DNA of 64,000 nucleotides from Gammaproteobacteria bacterium UBA5109 (GTDB lineage Bacteria; Pseudomonadota; Gammaproteobacteria; Pseudomonadales; Pseudohongiellaceae), in assembly GCA_002414385.1 (NCBI GenBank), contig DHZH01000007.1, positions 173,477 to 237,476 of the forward strand, written 5' to 3'. Numbering within the stretch: position 1 is the first letter of the stretch; each line of letters starts with the position of its first letter. A program made the position numbers and the translations under genes. This document shows, in pieces, positions 44,959-54,388 of this stretch. Below the pieces are notes generated by a model. The model worked only from the letters and a program-made list of their open reading frames with translations, did not search any database and was not told where the DNA came from.

Positions 44959-46685
44959 GATTCAACTTTCTCCAGTTGTTCAGGGGCTTCTTCGATTTTC
45001 TTACCCAGAATGCGGTTCAAGGCTTCCTTCATAAGCACTCCACTTTTCGAATCTAGCGACTTTTCTTTCCAGGCGACATAACCATCAGGCCTTACCAGTA
45101 CTGCCCCGGTCGGGGAAATGCCATAAGCTTCAGAAAATGGAAGAGAAAATGGGCTGGAAATTTTTTCACGATGTATGGGTAACTCTACATATTCAGCTTT
45201 TGAGCCGGGTGGAGAAATAACTTTAAAGTCAATTTCGATATCCAGTTCTGTTTCCAGCTTGTTAACTACTTTCTCCCAATCCTTACCGTAAGATGAAGTG
45301 AGCAGTACAAAATTTTGACCATATAAATCTATTGTTGAACCGGGTTTATTGTTGATAAACAGTTCAACATGAGGCGCTCTCGTACCCGGTAAAGCAAAAG
45401 ACTTCCTTGGATCGATGTCCTGCTTCCCGTCATCTTCATAGTCATTTTCAAATACCACAGCATCGGACCTGTAGCGGTTAAATTCCACATGGACATCAGG
45501 GATTTGCTTCTTGACCCCTTCCATTCCCAGGTCAGGATCAGATCTTGTGACATACCTTTGATAGCCCTGTTGTATCATTTGCAGCGCCGCAGGCTGTCGT
45601 TCATCGTTATAGCTTTGCAATAATTTTTCACCAGCACTGCCTTTTAACACCATCGCCAGCTTCCATGCCAGATTGTGCGCATCCTGCACCCCGGTATTTC
45701 CACCATAACCACCGGTTGGTGTGGTGACATGTGCAGAGTCACCTGCCAGGAATATTTTCTCTTCCTGAAACCGCTCTGCAGCATGACAAACCGCTTCCCA
45801 CTTATGAATGTCTTCGACCTGTACATCCAGTGACTGATCTCCGACAGCATCCCTGACATATTGTGCAGCTTTTTCATTAGTGACATTTCCAGCTGCATTA
45901 CGGGCATCAGGGTCATTAATATCGCCAACCGTAAATATCACCAGAAAACCTCCAAGGCCGGTTTTTTCCAACCTGAAAAAACCTCTGACATTTTCATTAT
46001 TGACATAAATGACACCAAGATTTCTGCCTCTGAGTGCTTTTGAACAATCCGCCCTGAAATAGACTGTGATACTCTGGGACATCACCGGATAACCTTCCAT
46101 ATTAATGCCCAGCTTATTCCTTACCGGGCTTCTGCAACCGTCACATGCGACCAGGTATTTGCCCCTGAAGGATTTTTTGCTTTGGTCATCAATATGCTCT
46201 GCCTCCAGATACACGCCTTGCTCATCCTGAGAAAAATGACTGACTTTATGGGAATAAAGAAAGGCCGAACCCAATTCTTCCGCCCGCTCTTTGATAATGG
46301 GCTCCAGCACTTGCTGCGGCATAAACAGTCTGCGAACCGGCGTGAGATCCTGAATGCCCTGATTAATGTCAGGGATATAGTTGGCAATTTCTCTGCCTGC
46401 AAGTGTTTCAACTGCATTCAGGCCGCCATTGGGATCATATAAGGCATGCGCTGCTTTAATCACCTTTTCTTCAATGCCAGCCTGTCTGAGCATTTCAATT
46501 GTGCGTAACTGAAAATATCCCGCCCGGGGATGAATTGCCGTGCCCCTGTGCTTCTCAATAATCAGGCTTTTAATTCCATGCATGGCCAGAAACATTGAAA
46601 CGGATAAGCCGACAAGGCTGCCGCCTATAATCAGCACCGGATACTCCGCTGGGTTTTTATTGTTTTTATTATCAGAGTTACTCAT
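44955..46685 (-). CDS. FAD-dependent aromatic monooxygenase, PheA/TfdB/MhpA superfamily
   Basis: 576 residues. FAD motif IIGGSLVGLSVSMFLAMHGI, DG motif VACDGCRSPVRNKLGI and GD motif FLAGDSAHVTTPTGGYGGNT define the class A flavin hydroxylases. The C-terminal 150 residues form the thioredoxin-like domain of phenol hydroxylase relatives (FVLLTSSYGKDWEKVVNKLE). It hydroxylates an aromatic or polyketide-like substrate with NAD(P)H and O2; the substrate is not readable. Co-transcribed with tetR and wrbA. Confidence 0.87.
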   Translation of the reverse strand: MSNSDNKNNKNPAEYPVLIIGGSLVGLSVSMFLAMHGIKSLIIEKHRGTAIHPRAGYFQLRTIEMLRQAGIEEKVIKAAHALYDPNGGLNAVETLAGREIANYIPDINQGIQDLTPVRRLFMPQQVLEPIIKERAEELGSAFLYSHKVSHFSQDEQGVYLEAEHIDDQSKKSFRGKYLVACDGCRSPVRNKLGINMEGYPVMSQSITVYFRADCSKALRGRNLGVIYVNNENVRGFFRLEKTGLGGFLVIFTVGDINDPDARNAAGNVTNEKAAQYVRDAVGDQSLDVQVEDIHKWEAVCHAAERFQEEKIFLAGDSAHVTTPTGGYGGNTGVQDAHNLAWKLAMVLKGSAGEKLLQSYNDERQPAALQMIQQGYQRYVTRSDPDLGMEGVKKQIPDVHVEFNRYRSDAVVFENDYEDDGKQDIDPRKSFALPGTRAPHVELFINNKPGSTIDLYGQNFVLLTSSYGKDWEKVVNKLETELDIEIDFKVISPPGSKAEYVELPIHREKISSPFSLPFSEAYGISPTGAVLVRPDGYVAWKEKSLDSKSGVLMKEALNRILGKKIEEAPEQLEKVES

Positions 46686-46696
46686 TTCTTATACCC

Positions 46697-47350
46697 TTAT
46701 GATTTAACGATTTGATATCGACTTAAAAAAGTATCTACAACTTTTACAGAATGATTTTCGACTTCCTCCTGAGTTGGTGAAGATTGCGCACCTACAACCT
46801 GGGCAACCAGTCTTTCCCAGAACAGGAGCCCCTGAAACTCATGTGCAGCCCAGCCTGGGTCACTGATATCCAGCTCCCTGGCGGAAATCTTTGCAGAGAA
46901 ATACTGAATCAGGGCTGCCTGGGCGGTTTGTGCCCCGACACGATAGTAAGTTGGCCCTAATTCAGGGAACTTACCCAGCGAGGAAATGGTGGCCCTTACT
47001 ACTGCGATATGCCGATCATTAAGAATTTTCGCCATGGCCAACTTGGCATACATCAACAAAGCATCCTCAATATTAAGTTCCTGCAAGTGAAATGCATGTA
47101 ATGCCTGTGACAATTCTATGGCCACATCTTCAGTGAGCGCCGCCAGTAAGCCCTGCTTGTTGCCAAAATACTGGTAAATGGCTGACTTGGAACAGCTCGC
47201 TTTTTGACAGATTGCATCCAGGCTGGTTTCTTCATAACCAAACTCAACCAGCAATTCTGTAGCTGCCTGCTTTATAAACTCACGCTTGGCCAGGGCCTTG
47301 TTTGATTTCACGCTTTGACTATTCAAAACCTGCCTAGTTATAGTACTCAT
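46697..47350 (-). CDS. TetR-family repressor of the monooxygenase/wrbA operon
   Basis: 217 residues; N-terminal helix-turn-helix (FIKQAATELLVEFGYEETSL, SCSKSAIYQYFGNKQGLLAA) and an all-helical ligand domain. First gene of the operon tetR-monooxygenase-wrbA. Two palindromes at and just upstream of its start fit autorepression released by an aromatic effector. Confidence 0.88.
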   Translation of the reverse strand: MSTITRQVLNSQSVKSNKALAKREFIKQAATELLVEFGYEETSLDAICQKASCSKSAIYQYFGNKQGLLAALTEDVAIELSQALHAFHLQELNIEDALLMYAKLAMAKILNDRHIAVVRATISSLGKFPELGPTYYRVGAQTAQAALIQYFSAKISARELDISDPGWAAHEFQGLLFWERLVAQVVGAQSSPTQEEVENHSVKVVDTFLSRYQIVKS

Positions 47351-47357
47351 TAGTATT
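47342..47357. promoter_or_regulatory. TetR operator candidate 2, over the tetR start codon
   Basis: AGTACTCATTAGTATT differs in three positions from the perfect palindrome at 47416 and covers the ATG at 47348-47350. Confidence 0.5.
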
Positions 47358-47415
47358 TTAAATATCCTTTAATATCATTATGTTATGATATCTACTATTA
47401 AATTAATGAATTTAT

Positions 47416-47431
47416 AGTACTGATCAGTACT
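47416..47431. promoter_or_regulatory. TetR operator candidate 1, perfect palindrome
   Basis: AGTACTGATCAGTACT, 16 bp with perfect dyad symmetry, between tetR and the riboswitch, 66 bp before the tetR start. Confidence 0.6.
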
Positions 47432-47514
47432 TTTTTTGTCAATACTGCAACTATGCTTTTCAGGACTTCGAGACTTTTTGTATTTTCCGGAAGCTATGAT
47501 GTAATACCGGCCAG

Positions 47515-47651
47515 ATTCTCGGGGCAGGGTGAAATTCCCTACCGGCGGTGAGTGTCGATACACAAGCCCGCGAGCGCCCGGATTGATATTCGGGGACAGC
47601 AGATTTGGTGTAAATCCGAAGCCGACGGTTATAGTCCGGATGATAGAGAAT
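47515..47651 (+). ncRNA. FMN riboswitch (RFN element)
   Basis: All RFN hallmarks are in order: P1 ATTCTC (47515-47520) pairing with GAGAAT (47646-47651), GGGGCAGGGTGAAATTCCC, CCGGCGGTGAGTG, AAGCCCGCGAGCGC, GATTTGGTGTAAATCCG and GCCGACGGTTATAGTCCGG. It lies 93 bp before ribH on the same strand. The downstream CATGGTCTTGGTG/CTCACCATT could form an expression platform. Expected to reduce ribH expression when FMN is high. Confidence 0.96.
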
Positions 47652-47744
47652 GGAAATCATGGTCTTGGTGTGCCTGTAACTCACCATTGCTGTGCATTCC
47701 TGCATCTAATGCTCCGTTCATTCAATCACTACACGGAGCATAAG

Positions 47745-48221
47745 ATGAGCAAGTCCAGCCTGCCCTCTTCAAAAGATCAAAGAATTGCCTTTATCCAGGC
47801 ATCCTGGCATCAGGATATTCTTCAAGAGGGTAAAGATTCTTTTATAGAAGAAATGACCAAGCTGGGTTACTCAGCAGATCAGGTTGACCTCTATCAACTG
47901 CCAGGTGCATTCGAGATTCCACTCAAATGCAAGACTCTTGCAGCTACAGGCAAATACAGCCTGCTTATTGCATCGGGCTTTGTTGTTGATGGCGGGATTT
48001 ACCGGCATGAATTTGTCGCCGAAGCGGTTATCAGCGGTTTAATGAATGTACAACTTCAGACACAGACGCCTATCCTGTCTATGGTACTTACACCAAAAAA
48101 ATATGACGGAAGCACAAAGGATAATGAGTTTTTCCTGAATCATTTCAGAATCAAGGGAAAGGAAATCGCCGAGGCCTGCCATTCATTACTGGCTACTGCC
48201 AATCACCAACAAATGTTATGA
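47745..48221 (+). CDS. ribH: 6,7-dimethyl-8-ribityllumazine synthase (RibH2-like)
   Basis: Condenses the pyrimidinedione with dihydroxybutanone phosphate in riboflavin synthesis. 158 residues: FIQASWHQDIL, LPGAFEIPLKCKTLA, VVDGGIYRHEFVAEAVISGL and FFLNHFRIKGKEIAEAC. The GGIYRHEFVA loop and stand-alone position under an FMN riboswitch resemble RibH2 of rhizobia and Brucella. ATG 47745 has GGAG 6 nt upstream. Probably a second copy besides the housekeeping ribH. It lies among three flavin-dependent enzymes. Confidence 0.88.
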   Translation: MSKSSLPSSKDQRIAFIQASWHQDILQEGKDSFIEEMTKLGYSADQVDLYQLPGAFEIPLKCKTLAATGKYSLLIASGFVVDGGIYRHEFVAEAVISGLMNVQLQTQTPILSMVLTPKKYDGSTKDNEFFLNHFRIKGKEIAEACHSLLATANHQQML

Positions 48222-48321
48222 AAGCGAAAAAAATCATTTAAAACCGGATTTGGGGCATCCGGAAAAGTCATGCTGTCTTTGTCCCGGGAATAATAGTATA
48301 AAATTTAGCGGCTGCAGTTAT

Positions 48322-49863
48322 CTAGGTGAAAATCCCTGATTTCCCGGGTGCAATGATTCCTTTTGGATCCAGCGCACGTTTAATACTTTGATTAACACCC
48401 TGCTTAACTGGCCCGAAACTTTCTGCGACCTTGTCCATAAATGCAATATTGGTCCTGTAAGAGCCCCATCCCTGAGCAGTAAATTCATCCAACAGTTCGT
48501 TAAAGCACTGGTTTGCTCTTTCCGCTTCTTCGGCATTATTTTTATCAAACAACAGATCAATAATATGGTGGCCTTCCCGCCAGCCGACGATATATTCAGC
48601 AACATAATCGAAGCCATACCTGCCCAGTATTTCTTTCGCCAGCTCCATTTGTCTGCGACCTTCAGAGCCTCTGGCTTGAGCAACCGGAGCAAACCAGGCA
48701 GAACCACCCCCGCCACGCCAGTTATAGAGACCAAATTCTTTTAAGGTCATATCGCCACGCATCAATTTAGCCCTGTAATCAAAGGTGCTGTTGCCTTCGA
48801 GGTCTGCCTCTTCCTGAATAATGGCTCCGCTGCCTTCAAAAGCCCCGGTGACAATATTCCAGTTCAATTCAATCTGTTCAGGGGTTCCATACAGGCCAGC
48901 ATAAATATTCCATGCTCCCATACCCAAATCAGTTTTCATCCTTTCGACTGCTTCATCCGATATTGAGCCCTCACCTTGATAATAGTCTGAGCGAACAACT
49001 TCAGAACCGCCTTCCCATAGTGCGTGTGCAATTACCACGGCATTGGGAATAATCTGGGCAATTCTGAGAGGCCGCATAATATCGATAGCTTTTTCAATGT
49101 CATTATCATCAGGAAAACGAATCACAAAAGGTTTAAATGCCGGGGGAGCGGGCATCAACCACATACCCAGCTTGGTCACGACTCCATAATTGGACTGGGT
49201 AAATATGCCATCCAGATAGGGCCCATAGCCCCACTTGAATACCTGCCAGGTATTTGAGTTAGGCATTGAGCCCATGCCCGTACGCAGTATTTCACCATTG
49301 GCCAACACCACTTCCATTCCGCATGAGAAGAAAAAATTATCTCCGTAGGGGGTATACCCTACTCCTCTATCAAGAGCATTGCCCACCGGACTGGCAATGG
49401 CAGACGGAGCAGGAGGCGAAAGCCACAAGGGGATATTGTTTTCATCAAGATAATCTTTTAATTGCTGGTAGGTAACGCCTGGCTCCAGAAGCGCTGTCCC
49501 CAGTTCTGCATCAACCTCAATAATTCTGTTCATGCGACGCAAATCCAGAATTACCTGCCCCCTGGTCGCACAGGCTGCTGAGCCATAACCGAAGTTTTTA
49601 CCGGTAGATATTGGCCAGACGGGAATAGTATATTTATCGCAGATATTGATAATGGCCTGCACCTCTTCGGTTGAAGCAGGTGCCAAGGCAGCTGAGGCAG
49701 CATGATTAAAATTATCAGCTGGTATCATAATTTTGTTGTAGCTGTTCAGGTTCTCAGCAGATACAAATACATTTTCGTTGCCAACAACTGCAGCATACTC
49801 TTCAAGCGCATTACTGAAATCCTGATCAGTAACACCTTCTGGTAAAACAGCAAAATCTGCCAT
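48322..49863 (-). CDS. pchF: FAD-linked 4-alkylphenol oxidase, PchF/EhyB type (VAO family)
   Basis: Flavoprotein subunit of a 4-cresol-methylhydroxylase-type enzyme that oxidises the para-alkyl group of a phenol, passing electrons to cytochrome c. 513 residues: FAD PP-loop PVWPISTGKNFGYGSAA, ALDRGVGYTPYGDNFFFSCG, WKWGYGPYLDGIFTQSN-like, and a cap domain with HHIIDLLFDK. The order C-X-F with the next two genes matches pchC-pchX-pchF. Substrate may be 4-cresol, 4-ethylphenol or a methoxylated relative; it cannot be decided here. Confidence 0.82.
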   Translation of the reverse strand: MADFAVLPEGVTDQDFSNALEEYAAVVGNENVFVSAENLNSYNKIMIPADNFNHAASAALAPASTEEVQAIINICDKYTIPVWPISTGKNFGYGSAACATRGQVILDLRRMNRIIEVDAELGTALLEPGVTYQQLKDYLDENNIPLWLSPPAPSAIASPVGNALDRGVGYTPYGDNFFFSCGMEVVLANGEILRTGMGSMPNSNTWQVFKWGYGPYLDGIFTQSNYGVVTKLGMWLMPAPPAFKPFVIRFPDDNDIEKAIDIMRPLRIAQIIPNAVVIAHALWEGGSEVVRSDYYQGEGSISDEAVERMKTDLGMGAWNIYAGLYGTPEQIELNWNIVTGAFEGSGAIIQEEADLEGNSTFDYRAKLMRGDMTLKEFGLYNWRGGGGSAWFAPVAQARGSEGRRQMELAKEILGRYGFDYVAEYIVGWREGHHIIDLLFDKNNAEEAERANQCFNELLDEFTAQGWGSYRTNIAFMDKVAESFGPVKQGVNQSIKRALDPKGIIAPGKSGIFT

Positions 49864-49902
49864 ATGTATCTCCTGAATAAATTTTAGTTCTAGCTCTACC
49901 GG

Positions 49903-50388
49903 CTAGATCAATGCGTAAAAACTGCTCAAGCCACCCTCAGGTGAATTTTTTGATTCAAAATTTTGTGAGTTTTCGAGGGCCGCCTCTACAGTTCTTATGG
50001 ATAACATCTCAATTCTTGATTCCGGATGAATGCTTTTGTTGAAGTTTCCAGTCGTCTTTAAAATCCCTCTTCGATTTTGCACCAGGGTATCAACAATAAT
50101 CTTTTCAGCTTCAGAGACCAGCCCAAACAAGATTGAGTTCCCGGGTAAATCGCTTAAGGGTAAAAATGTTTCTATCTGCCTGAGATCGAGATTGAGTGCG
50201 GTGCAATCCAGTACTGAGTCAAGCTGTTGAGCAAAAGACTGGCTTGCACTGCTTTTATTGCCAAGCAGAATGATGGACTGTACCTGCGTTGCTATACTGG
50301 TGAATGCCTTTGATAAAGGCGATAAAGAATACAGCGGGACTCCCGCCAATAATTTCAATCCCTGACGTCTGGATATTTCAAGACTCAT
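49903..50388 (-). CDS. pchX: PchX-like Tat-leader protein between the two oxidase subunits
   Basis: 161 residues beginning MSLEISRRQGLKLLAGVPLY, a twin-arginine leader, then an alpha/beta domain with no motif I recognise. PchX in the p-cresol operon is a protein of unknown role between pchC and pchF; position and size fit, homology is not proven. Possible role: assembly or export of the oxidase. Overlaps pchC by ATGA. Confidence 0.55.
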   Translation of the reverse strand: MSLEISRRQGLKLLAGVPLYSLSPLSKAFTSIATQVQSIILLGNKSSASQSFAQQLDSVLDCTALNLDLRQIETFLPLSDLPGNSILFGLVSEAEKIIVDTLVQNRRGILKTTGNFNKSIHPESRIEMLSIRTVEAALENSQNFESKNSPEGGLSSFYALI

Positions 50389-50690
50389 TGCTCGCCCTCT
50401 CCAGGGAGCTGACTTATATAATTGGCAATTTTTTCCAGATCTTCAGCTGATAGTTCAGAGGGTCTGAAAGCAGGCATCGCATTCAAGCCATTACGGGCTA
50501 TGGTTGAAAAGTAGACCGGTGGCAGGTTGCGCCCGGTCAGAACCGGTCCCACCCCCTCTGTATGACAGTGCTGGCAAACTTTTTCATAAATCTGCTCTCC
50601 AGACTCCCACTCATCGGCTGCTTGAGCCCAAACCTGAGTACCTGAAAAACAAATGCCAAGCACAAAACTGATACTCTTGATTGATTTCAA
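50385..50690 (-). CDS. pchC: Cytochrome c subunit of the 4-alkylphenol oxidase (PchC type)
   Basis: 101 residues: signal peptide SISFVLGICFSGTQVWA, haem motif CQHCHTEGVGPVL and axial Met in NGLNAMPAFRPSEL. Electron acceptor of the flavoprotein. Starts from TTG 50690, supported by a run of G (GGGGGG) 5 nt upstream. Gene order pchC-pchX-pchF. Confidence 0.82.
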   Translation of the reverse strand: MKSIKSISFVLGICFSGTQVWAQAADEWESGEQIYEKVCQHCHTEGVGPVLTGRNLPPVYFSTIARNGLNAMPAFRPSELSAEDLEKIANYISQLPGEGEQ

Positions 50691-51009
50691 TTTACCCCCC
50701 TGCCCAGTCTTCGCAAAATGTGCATATATTATGCAGGTAACTATAACGAAAATATCGGATTAGACCAACTAAAATCGAAAATGGCCTCACTGGATTAGAA
50801 ATGCTAATAAGAAATCTGTTTCCGACTCAAAAAGGCTAATGCCTGGAACCAGTAGCTTGCCTGATAGCGCTTCAAGAGACTGCTGGTCACAGCATGTCAG
50901 ACCTTTATTGACCTTATCGATATAAGTCATTGCCGGGCTGTCATTATTGTAAGTGTCCACATATCTGCTAAGGTGCAGATAAACTCAGACTTCAGTTTAA
51001 GGTTTCGTT
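50691..51009. other. 319-bp divergent upstream region
   Basis: Between pchC and the lipoprotein gene. Contains TATCTGC-TAAGGT-GCAGATA (50962-50981, perfect 7-bp arms), a candidate operator or hairpin 28 bp before the lipoprotein start. Otherwise no gene seen. Confidence 0.45.
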
Positions 51010-52032
51010 ATGGGTAGCTATTTGTCTGATCATGCCCCGGGCAGAGTTATGTCTATCTTGTGCATGCTTGTGCTGCTCTCAGCCTGCACCACGACTCGTC
51101 CCGCGTATGATACTCCTGAATACAATAACGCCAACTATGCCGCATTTGTGGTAAACAACCGCCAGGATGAATTCTCTCGCTTTGCACCGGTTTTCATCCC
51201 TGCCGGCAGCAACAGTTCGTTCAATCGCATCGGCAATCCTGAGGCTAGCCAGAATAACGATGGCAGAGAAGTGATCAGGGTCGACCCCGATGAAGCGAGC
51301 GTGTTCGTCGATCGCCAATATTTCTCCACTGAGCGAGGTCGTTATACCAACCTTATTTATCGCATTCACTTTGAAAAGACTCCATTCAGCCTCCTGCCTT
51401 TCCATCTCACTGCTGGCAAAAATAACGGTTTGCTGGCAATCATTACACTGGATGCAAGCAGCAAGCCAATTCTATTAACCACGGTACATACCTGCGGTTG
51501 TTACCTTGCCTTCACCCCTACTTCATTTATGCCTGGTGAATACCACCCCGATGATTGGACCAGCGGTTCACAAGATGTTTATGGCATGTCACTACCAGGG
51601 CAGTTGGAATTTTCTGAACCATTTGACCCGGAGCAACGATTTGCGATCTTTCTGCAGGAAGAAACACACCGGGTAATGGACATTGATGTACAGACGCTCC
51701 AACAGGTTCGCAGTCACAATCCCGTCATACCACTGGAGATTGCACCGGTCGACGACTTGAGAAGCTTGCCTCTCGGAGATTCCGGGAATACAACATCCTT
51801 TTTCGAAACCGAGGGGGATCGCAAAGGATATGTGAAGGGTGCCTATAAACCATTCGAGCGGCTTTTCATGAGCTGGTGGTCACTGGATTGGCGGGTTGGA
51901 GAAGATAAAGCCTATGGTGACAGGAACGAGACCGGCACGGTCTTTTACACCAGCCTCAAGCCATGGAACCGGTATGAATCAGATATGTGGCCCTTTGCTG
52001 ACTTCCTGGAATTTTGGGGCTGGGGATTATAA
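51010..52032 (+). CDS. Lipoprotein of unknown function
   Basis: 340 residues with lipobox LVLLSACTT (Cys26). The mature part is a globular domain with HTCGCYLAFTPTSFMP and a Trp-rich end (LFMSWWSLDWRVGED, ADFLEFWGWGL). No family recognised. ATG 51049, inside the leader, is an alternative start. Single gene with its own upstream region. Confidence 0.72.
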   Translation: MGSYLSDHAPGRVMSILCMLVLLSACTTTRPAYDTPEYNNANYAAFVVNNRQDEFSRFAPVFIPAGSNSSFNRIGNPEASQNNDGREVIRVDPDEASVFVDRQYFSTERGRYTNLIYRIHFEKTPFSLLPFHLTAGKNNGLLAIITLDASSKPILLTTVHTCGCYLAFTPTSFMPGEYHPDDWTSGSQDVYGMSLPGQLEFSEPFDPEQRFAIFLQEETHRVMDIDVQTLQQVRSHNPVIPLEIAPVDDLRSLPLGDSGNTTSFFETEGDRKGYVKGAYKPFERLFMSWWSLDWRVGEDKAYGDRNETGTVFYTSLKPWNRYESDMWPFADFLEFWGWGL

Positions 52033-52127
52033 AAGGTCACCAGACCTTCCCATTTTTGTTATTAGCACCGAAAGTTTAATGATTGGATCTGAAGTATCCG
52101 CTTCAGGCAGAAGCGGATATAAAGAGA

Positions 52128-52787
52128 TCAGTCAAGCAAACCTGTCAGCCAGGGATCAAGGTTTTCCCAGTCTACGTTAACCCGGTGACCCTCGCCTTGC
52201 ATCAGTACAGCATCCACATTAACACCTGCACGGTTCATGGAATTCACCTGGCTTTCAAAACGGTTGAACCAGCCCAACTGGTCTTCGCTACCGATACGCA
52301 GGTAGACCGGGAAATCCTCCAGATGCCGTAAAGTAGGGTCTGCAGCCAGTCCCGGTACGGCGACTACGCCAAGATATTCCTGCGGATTCTGTGAAGCGAT
52401 TTCCAGGGCGGAAGTCCCGCCATTGGAGATACCGGCAAGAATAACCGGGCCGTCAGCTACCTCCGTTCTTGCCTTCAGCAGGTCAATTAACTGCCTGACT
52501 TTTTCGGCATTGTCGCCCCAGAATGACTGCCCATTTGGCGAAACTGGCGTTGCCACTGCCCAGCCATGGCTGGCAAACTGCTGGCCCAGTGAATTGAATG
52601 TACTTTCAGCAATTCGACCGTCACCGGATCCGCCACCCATGACGATAGCCAATGGCAAAGCTTCCTGTCCCGGCTCCGGCAAGGCCAGATAGGCCTGTAT
52701 GGACGAGCCATCGGGTAGTTGGAAATCAGTCTGGGCAAACACGGCCGCAGGCATAAACAAAAATAAACACAGGAGCAGCTTCTCCAT
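52128..52787 (-). CDS. Exported alpha/beta hydrolase
   Basis: 219 residues: signal peptide LLLCLFLFMPAAVFA; dienelactone-hydrolase-like core with nucleophile AGISNGGTSALEIA, acid in IGSEDQLGWF and His in QGEGHRVNVDW. Catalytic triad complete. Substrate unknown. The leader and compact size differ from the larger hydrolases at 21657 and 36551. Confidence 0.82.
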   Translation of the reverse strand: MEKLLLCLFLFMPAAVFAQTDFQLPDGSSIQAYLALPEPGQEALPLAIVMGGGSGDGRIAESTFNSLGQQFASHGWAVATPVSPNGQSFWGDNAEKVRQLIDLLKARTEVADGPVILAGISNGGTSALEIASQNPQEYLGVVAVPGLAADPTLRHLEDFPVYLRIGSEDQLGWFNRFESQVNSMNRAGVNVDAVLMQGEGHRVNVDWENLDPWLTGLLD

Positions 52788-52961
52788 GATATTTCTCCTT
52801 CGTGGCTTTGCAGGAAGTATAAAAGCCCTGGCTCAAGCTGACCAGTCGACCCTGCTATATCGCTTATTAATTTTTAACAGTTCAATGCCTGTTATTGTCG
52901 ACTTACCTCCAAAAGCAGCCAATTAGATATATTGTCTTCCGGTAAATTATAATTGCGCAAT

Positions 52962-53456
52962 CTACAAAACAGCTTTTTCCATTATGTAGTCATCCATAAA
53001 GTATCCATCTCCAATATCGGCCTTTACACTGTCAACAATGCTAAACCCTCTCCTTTTATACCAGGAGATTACCTCTGTGTTATTTTTATTAACCGTCAGC
53101 CAGATAACATTAGCCTGGCAAGAGAAAGCTTTTGACTCTATAAACTCCAGGAGTTTTTTCCCAATACCAGTACCTCTCGCAGAATCAAGAGCATATAGCT
53201 TGCTAATCATTAACCGATCAGCTTCATTTTTCAAACCCGTATAGCCAACAAACTCACCTGCTGAGCTTATCAGGTAATATTCATATCCTTCGGATAGCTG
53301 TGTAGTAATAGAGCTTGTGCTCTGGAACTTGTCGAGCATGTATTCCACCTGGGGCTTGCCTATAATAGGTGTAAAATGCTCTGTCCAGATTTTTTCGGCG
53401 AGTAATGCTACTTGTTCTATTTCATTACTTTTTATAACTGGAGTTATCTGGATCAA
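52962..53456 (-). CDS. GNAT-family N-acetyltransferase
   Basis: 164 residues; acetyl-CoA motif ALDSARGTGIGKKLLEFIES followed by NTEVISWYKRRGFSIVDS, as in GNAT enzymes. Starts from TTG 53456. Target not predictable. Confidence 0.85.
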   Translation of the reverse strand: MIQITPVIKSNEIEQVALLAEKIWTEHFTPIIGKPQVEYMLDKFQSTSSITTQLSEGYEYYLISSAGEFVGYTGLKNEADRLMISKLYALDSARGTGIGKKLLEFIESKAFSCQANVIWLTVNKNNTEVISWYKRRGFSIVDSVKADIGDGYFMDDYIMEKAVL

Positions 53457-53568
53457 ACCCTTTGCTCCCAGGTATTCTCAGTAATTTTTCAATATCTGCT
53501 TTCGCCCTTGGCAGACATTAATCAATTACTTCTTTTTTTTGAGAAAATAGAAAATTTAACTCAATCTA

Positions 53569-54237
53569 TTATTCAAGCATTGGCAGCATAGGTTGCCTAT
53601 CCGGTGGAAGCTGTTGATTTACAGCATTGAGTAACATCGCTGTCATCGTATAATCTCCCATTATCATCGTTATCTCGATCGTTCCCTGCCTTCCAAACAG
53701 TTCAACCATATTAGCAAACATATCCGAAGACACCTGATGATCGCCTTGCAATAAGGCTCGACCATATTCGATGACTGCTGCTTCTCTTTCAGGTAAACCT
53801 TCGACTGAGCGCTTATACTTAATGACATCGATTATTTCCTGGTCAACCCCCGCATTCAAAGCACCAATCTCATGCGCTGTCCATTCATATTGCTGATTAA
53901 ATTCCCGAGCAGGTACCAGGGAGCTTATTTCAAATATCTGCCTGCCAACACTAGCCCTACGTAATAACTGATTCATTACATCATAAGGTTCAGAAGGCTC
54001 AAGACTATACATTGAATTGTTGGGCGGTCCGATACGAGGTATGTTTGTGTCTGGACCATTAATAACTTCAAAGATTCGTTGGCCTTCCTCATCAAGTGAA
54101 TCTTTAAGAATAAGAGGAAGGCGAGATAGTGACTCGGGATCAATATCAGGAGGCAAAGACATTTGCGCTGTCTGGGCGCTTAATATAGTTGCCTTCATAC
54201 CTATTAGTATAAGTAAATATTTTATTGTTTTTTTCAT
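53569..54237 (-). CDS. Exported carboxymuconolactone decarboxylase (CMD)-domain protein
   Basis: 222 residues with a signal peptide (YLLILIGMKATILSA) and an AhpD/CMD-like helical domain: SSLVPAREFNQQYEWTAHEI and AAVIEYGRALLQG. The CxxC of peroxidase-type members is absent; the EWTAHE motif is the gamma-CMD-like variant. Periplasmic location is unusual for a CMD enzyme. Last gene before tRNA fragment B. Confidence 0.77.
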   Translation of the reverse strand: MKKTIKYLLILIGMKATILSAQTAQMSLPPDIDPESLSRLPLILKDSLDEEGQRIFEVINGPDTNIPRIGPPNNSMYSLEPSEPYDVMNQLLRRASVGRQIFEISSLVPAREFNQQYEWTAHEIGALNAGVDQEIIDVIKYKRSVEGLPEREAAVIEYGRALLQGDHQVSSDMFANMVELFGRQGTIEITMIMGDYTMTAMLLNAVNQQLPPDRQPMLPMLE

Positions 54238-54388
54238 AATTTACTCCTCGTAAATTAACAAATAAAGCTAGTGTCTTTTAAACTATAAGTCTCTGTTTGT
54301 ACTACCATTTAAGTTAGTTCGCCTGCTTTAAATTGACTTCTGAGGCAATCCTAATTTTTACCCAGGTATTCAAATTAATCGTTAAAAT

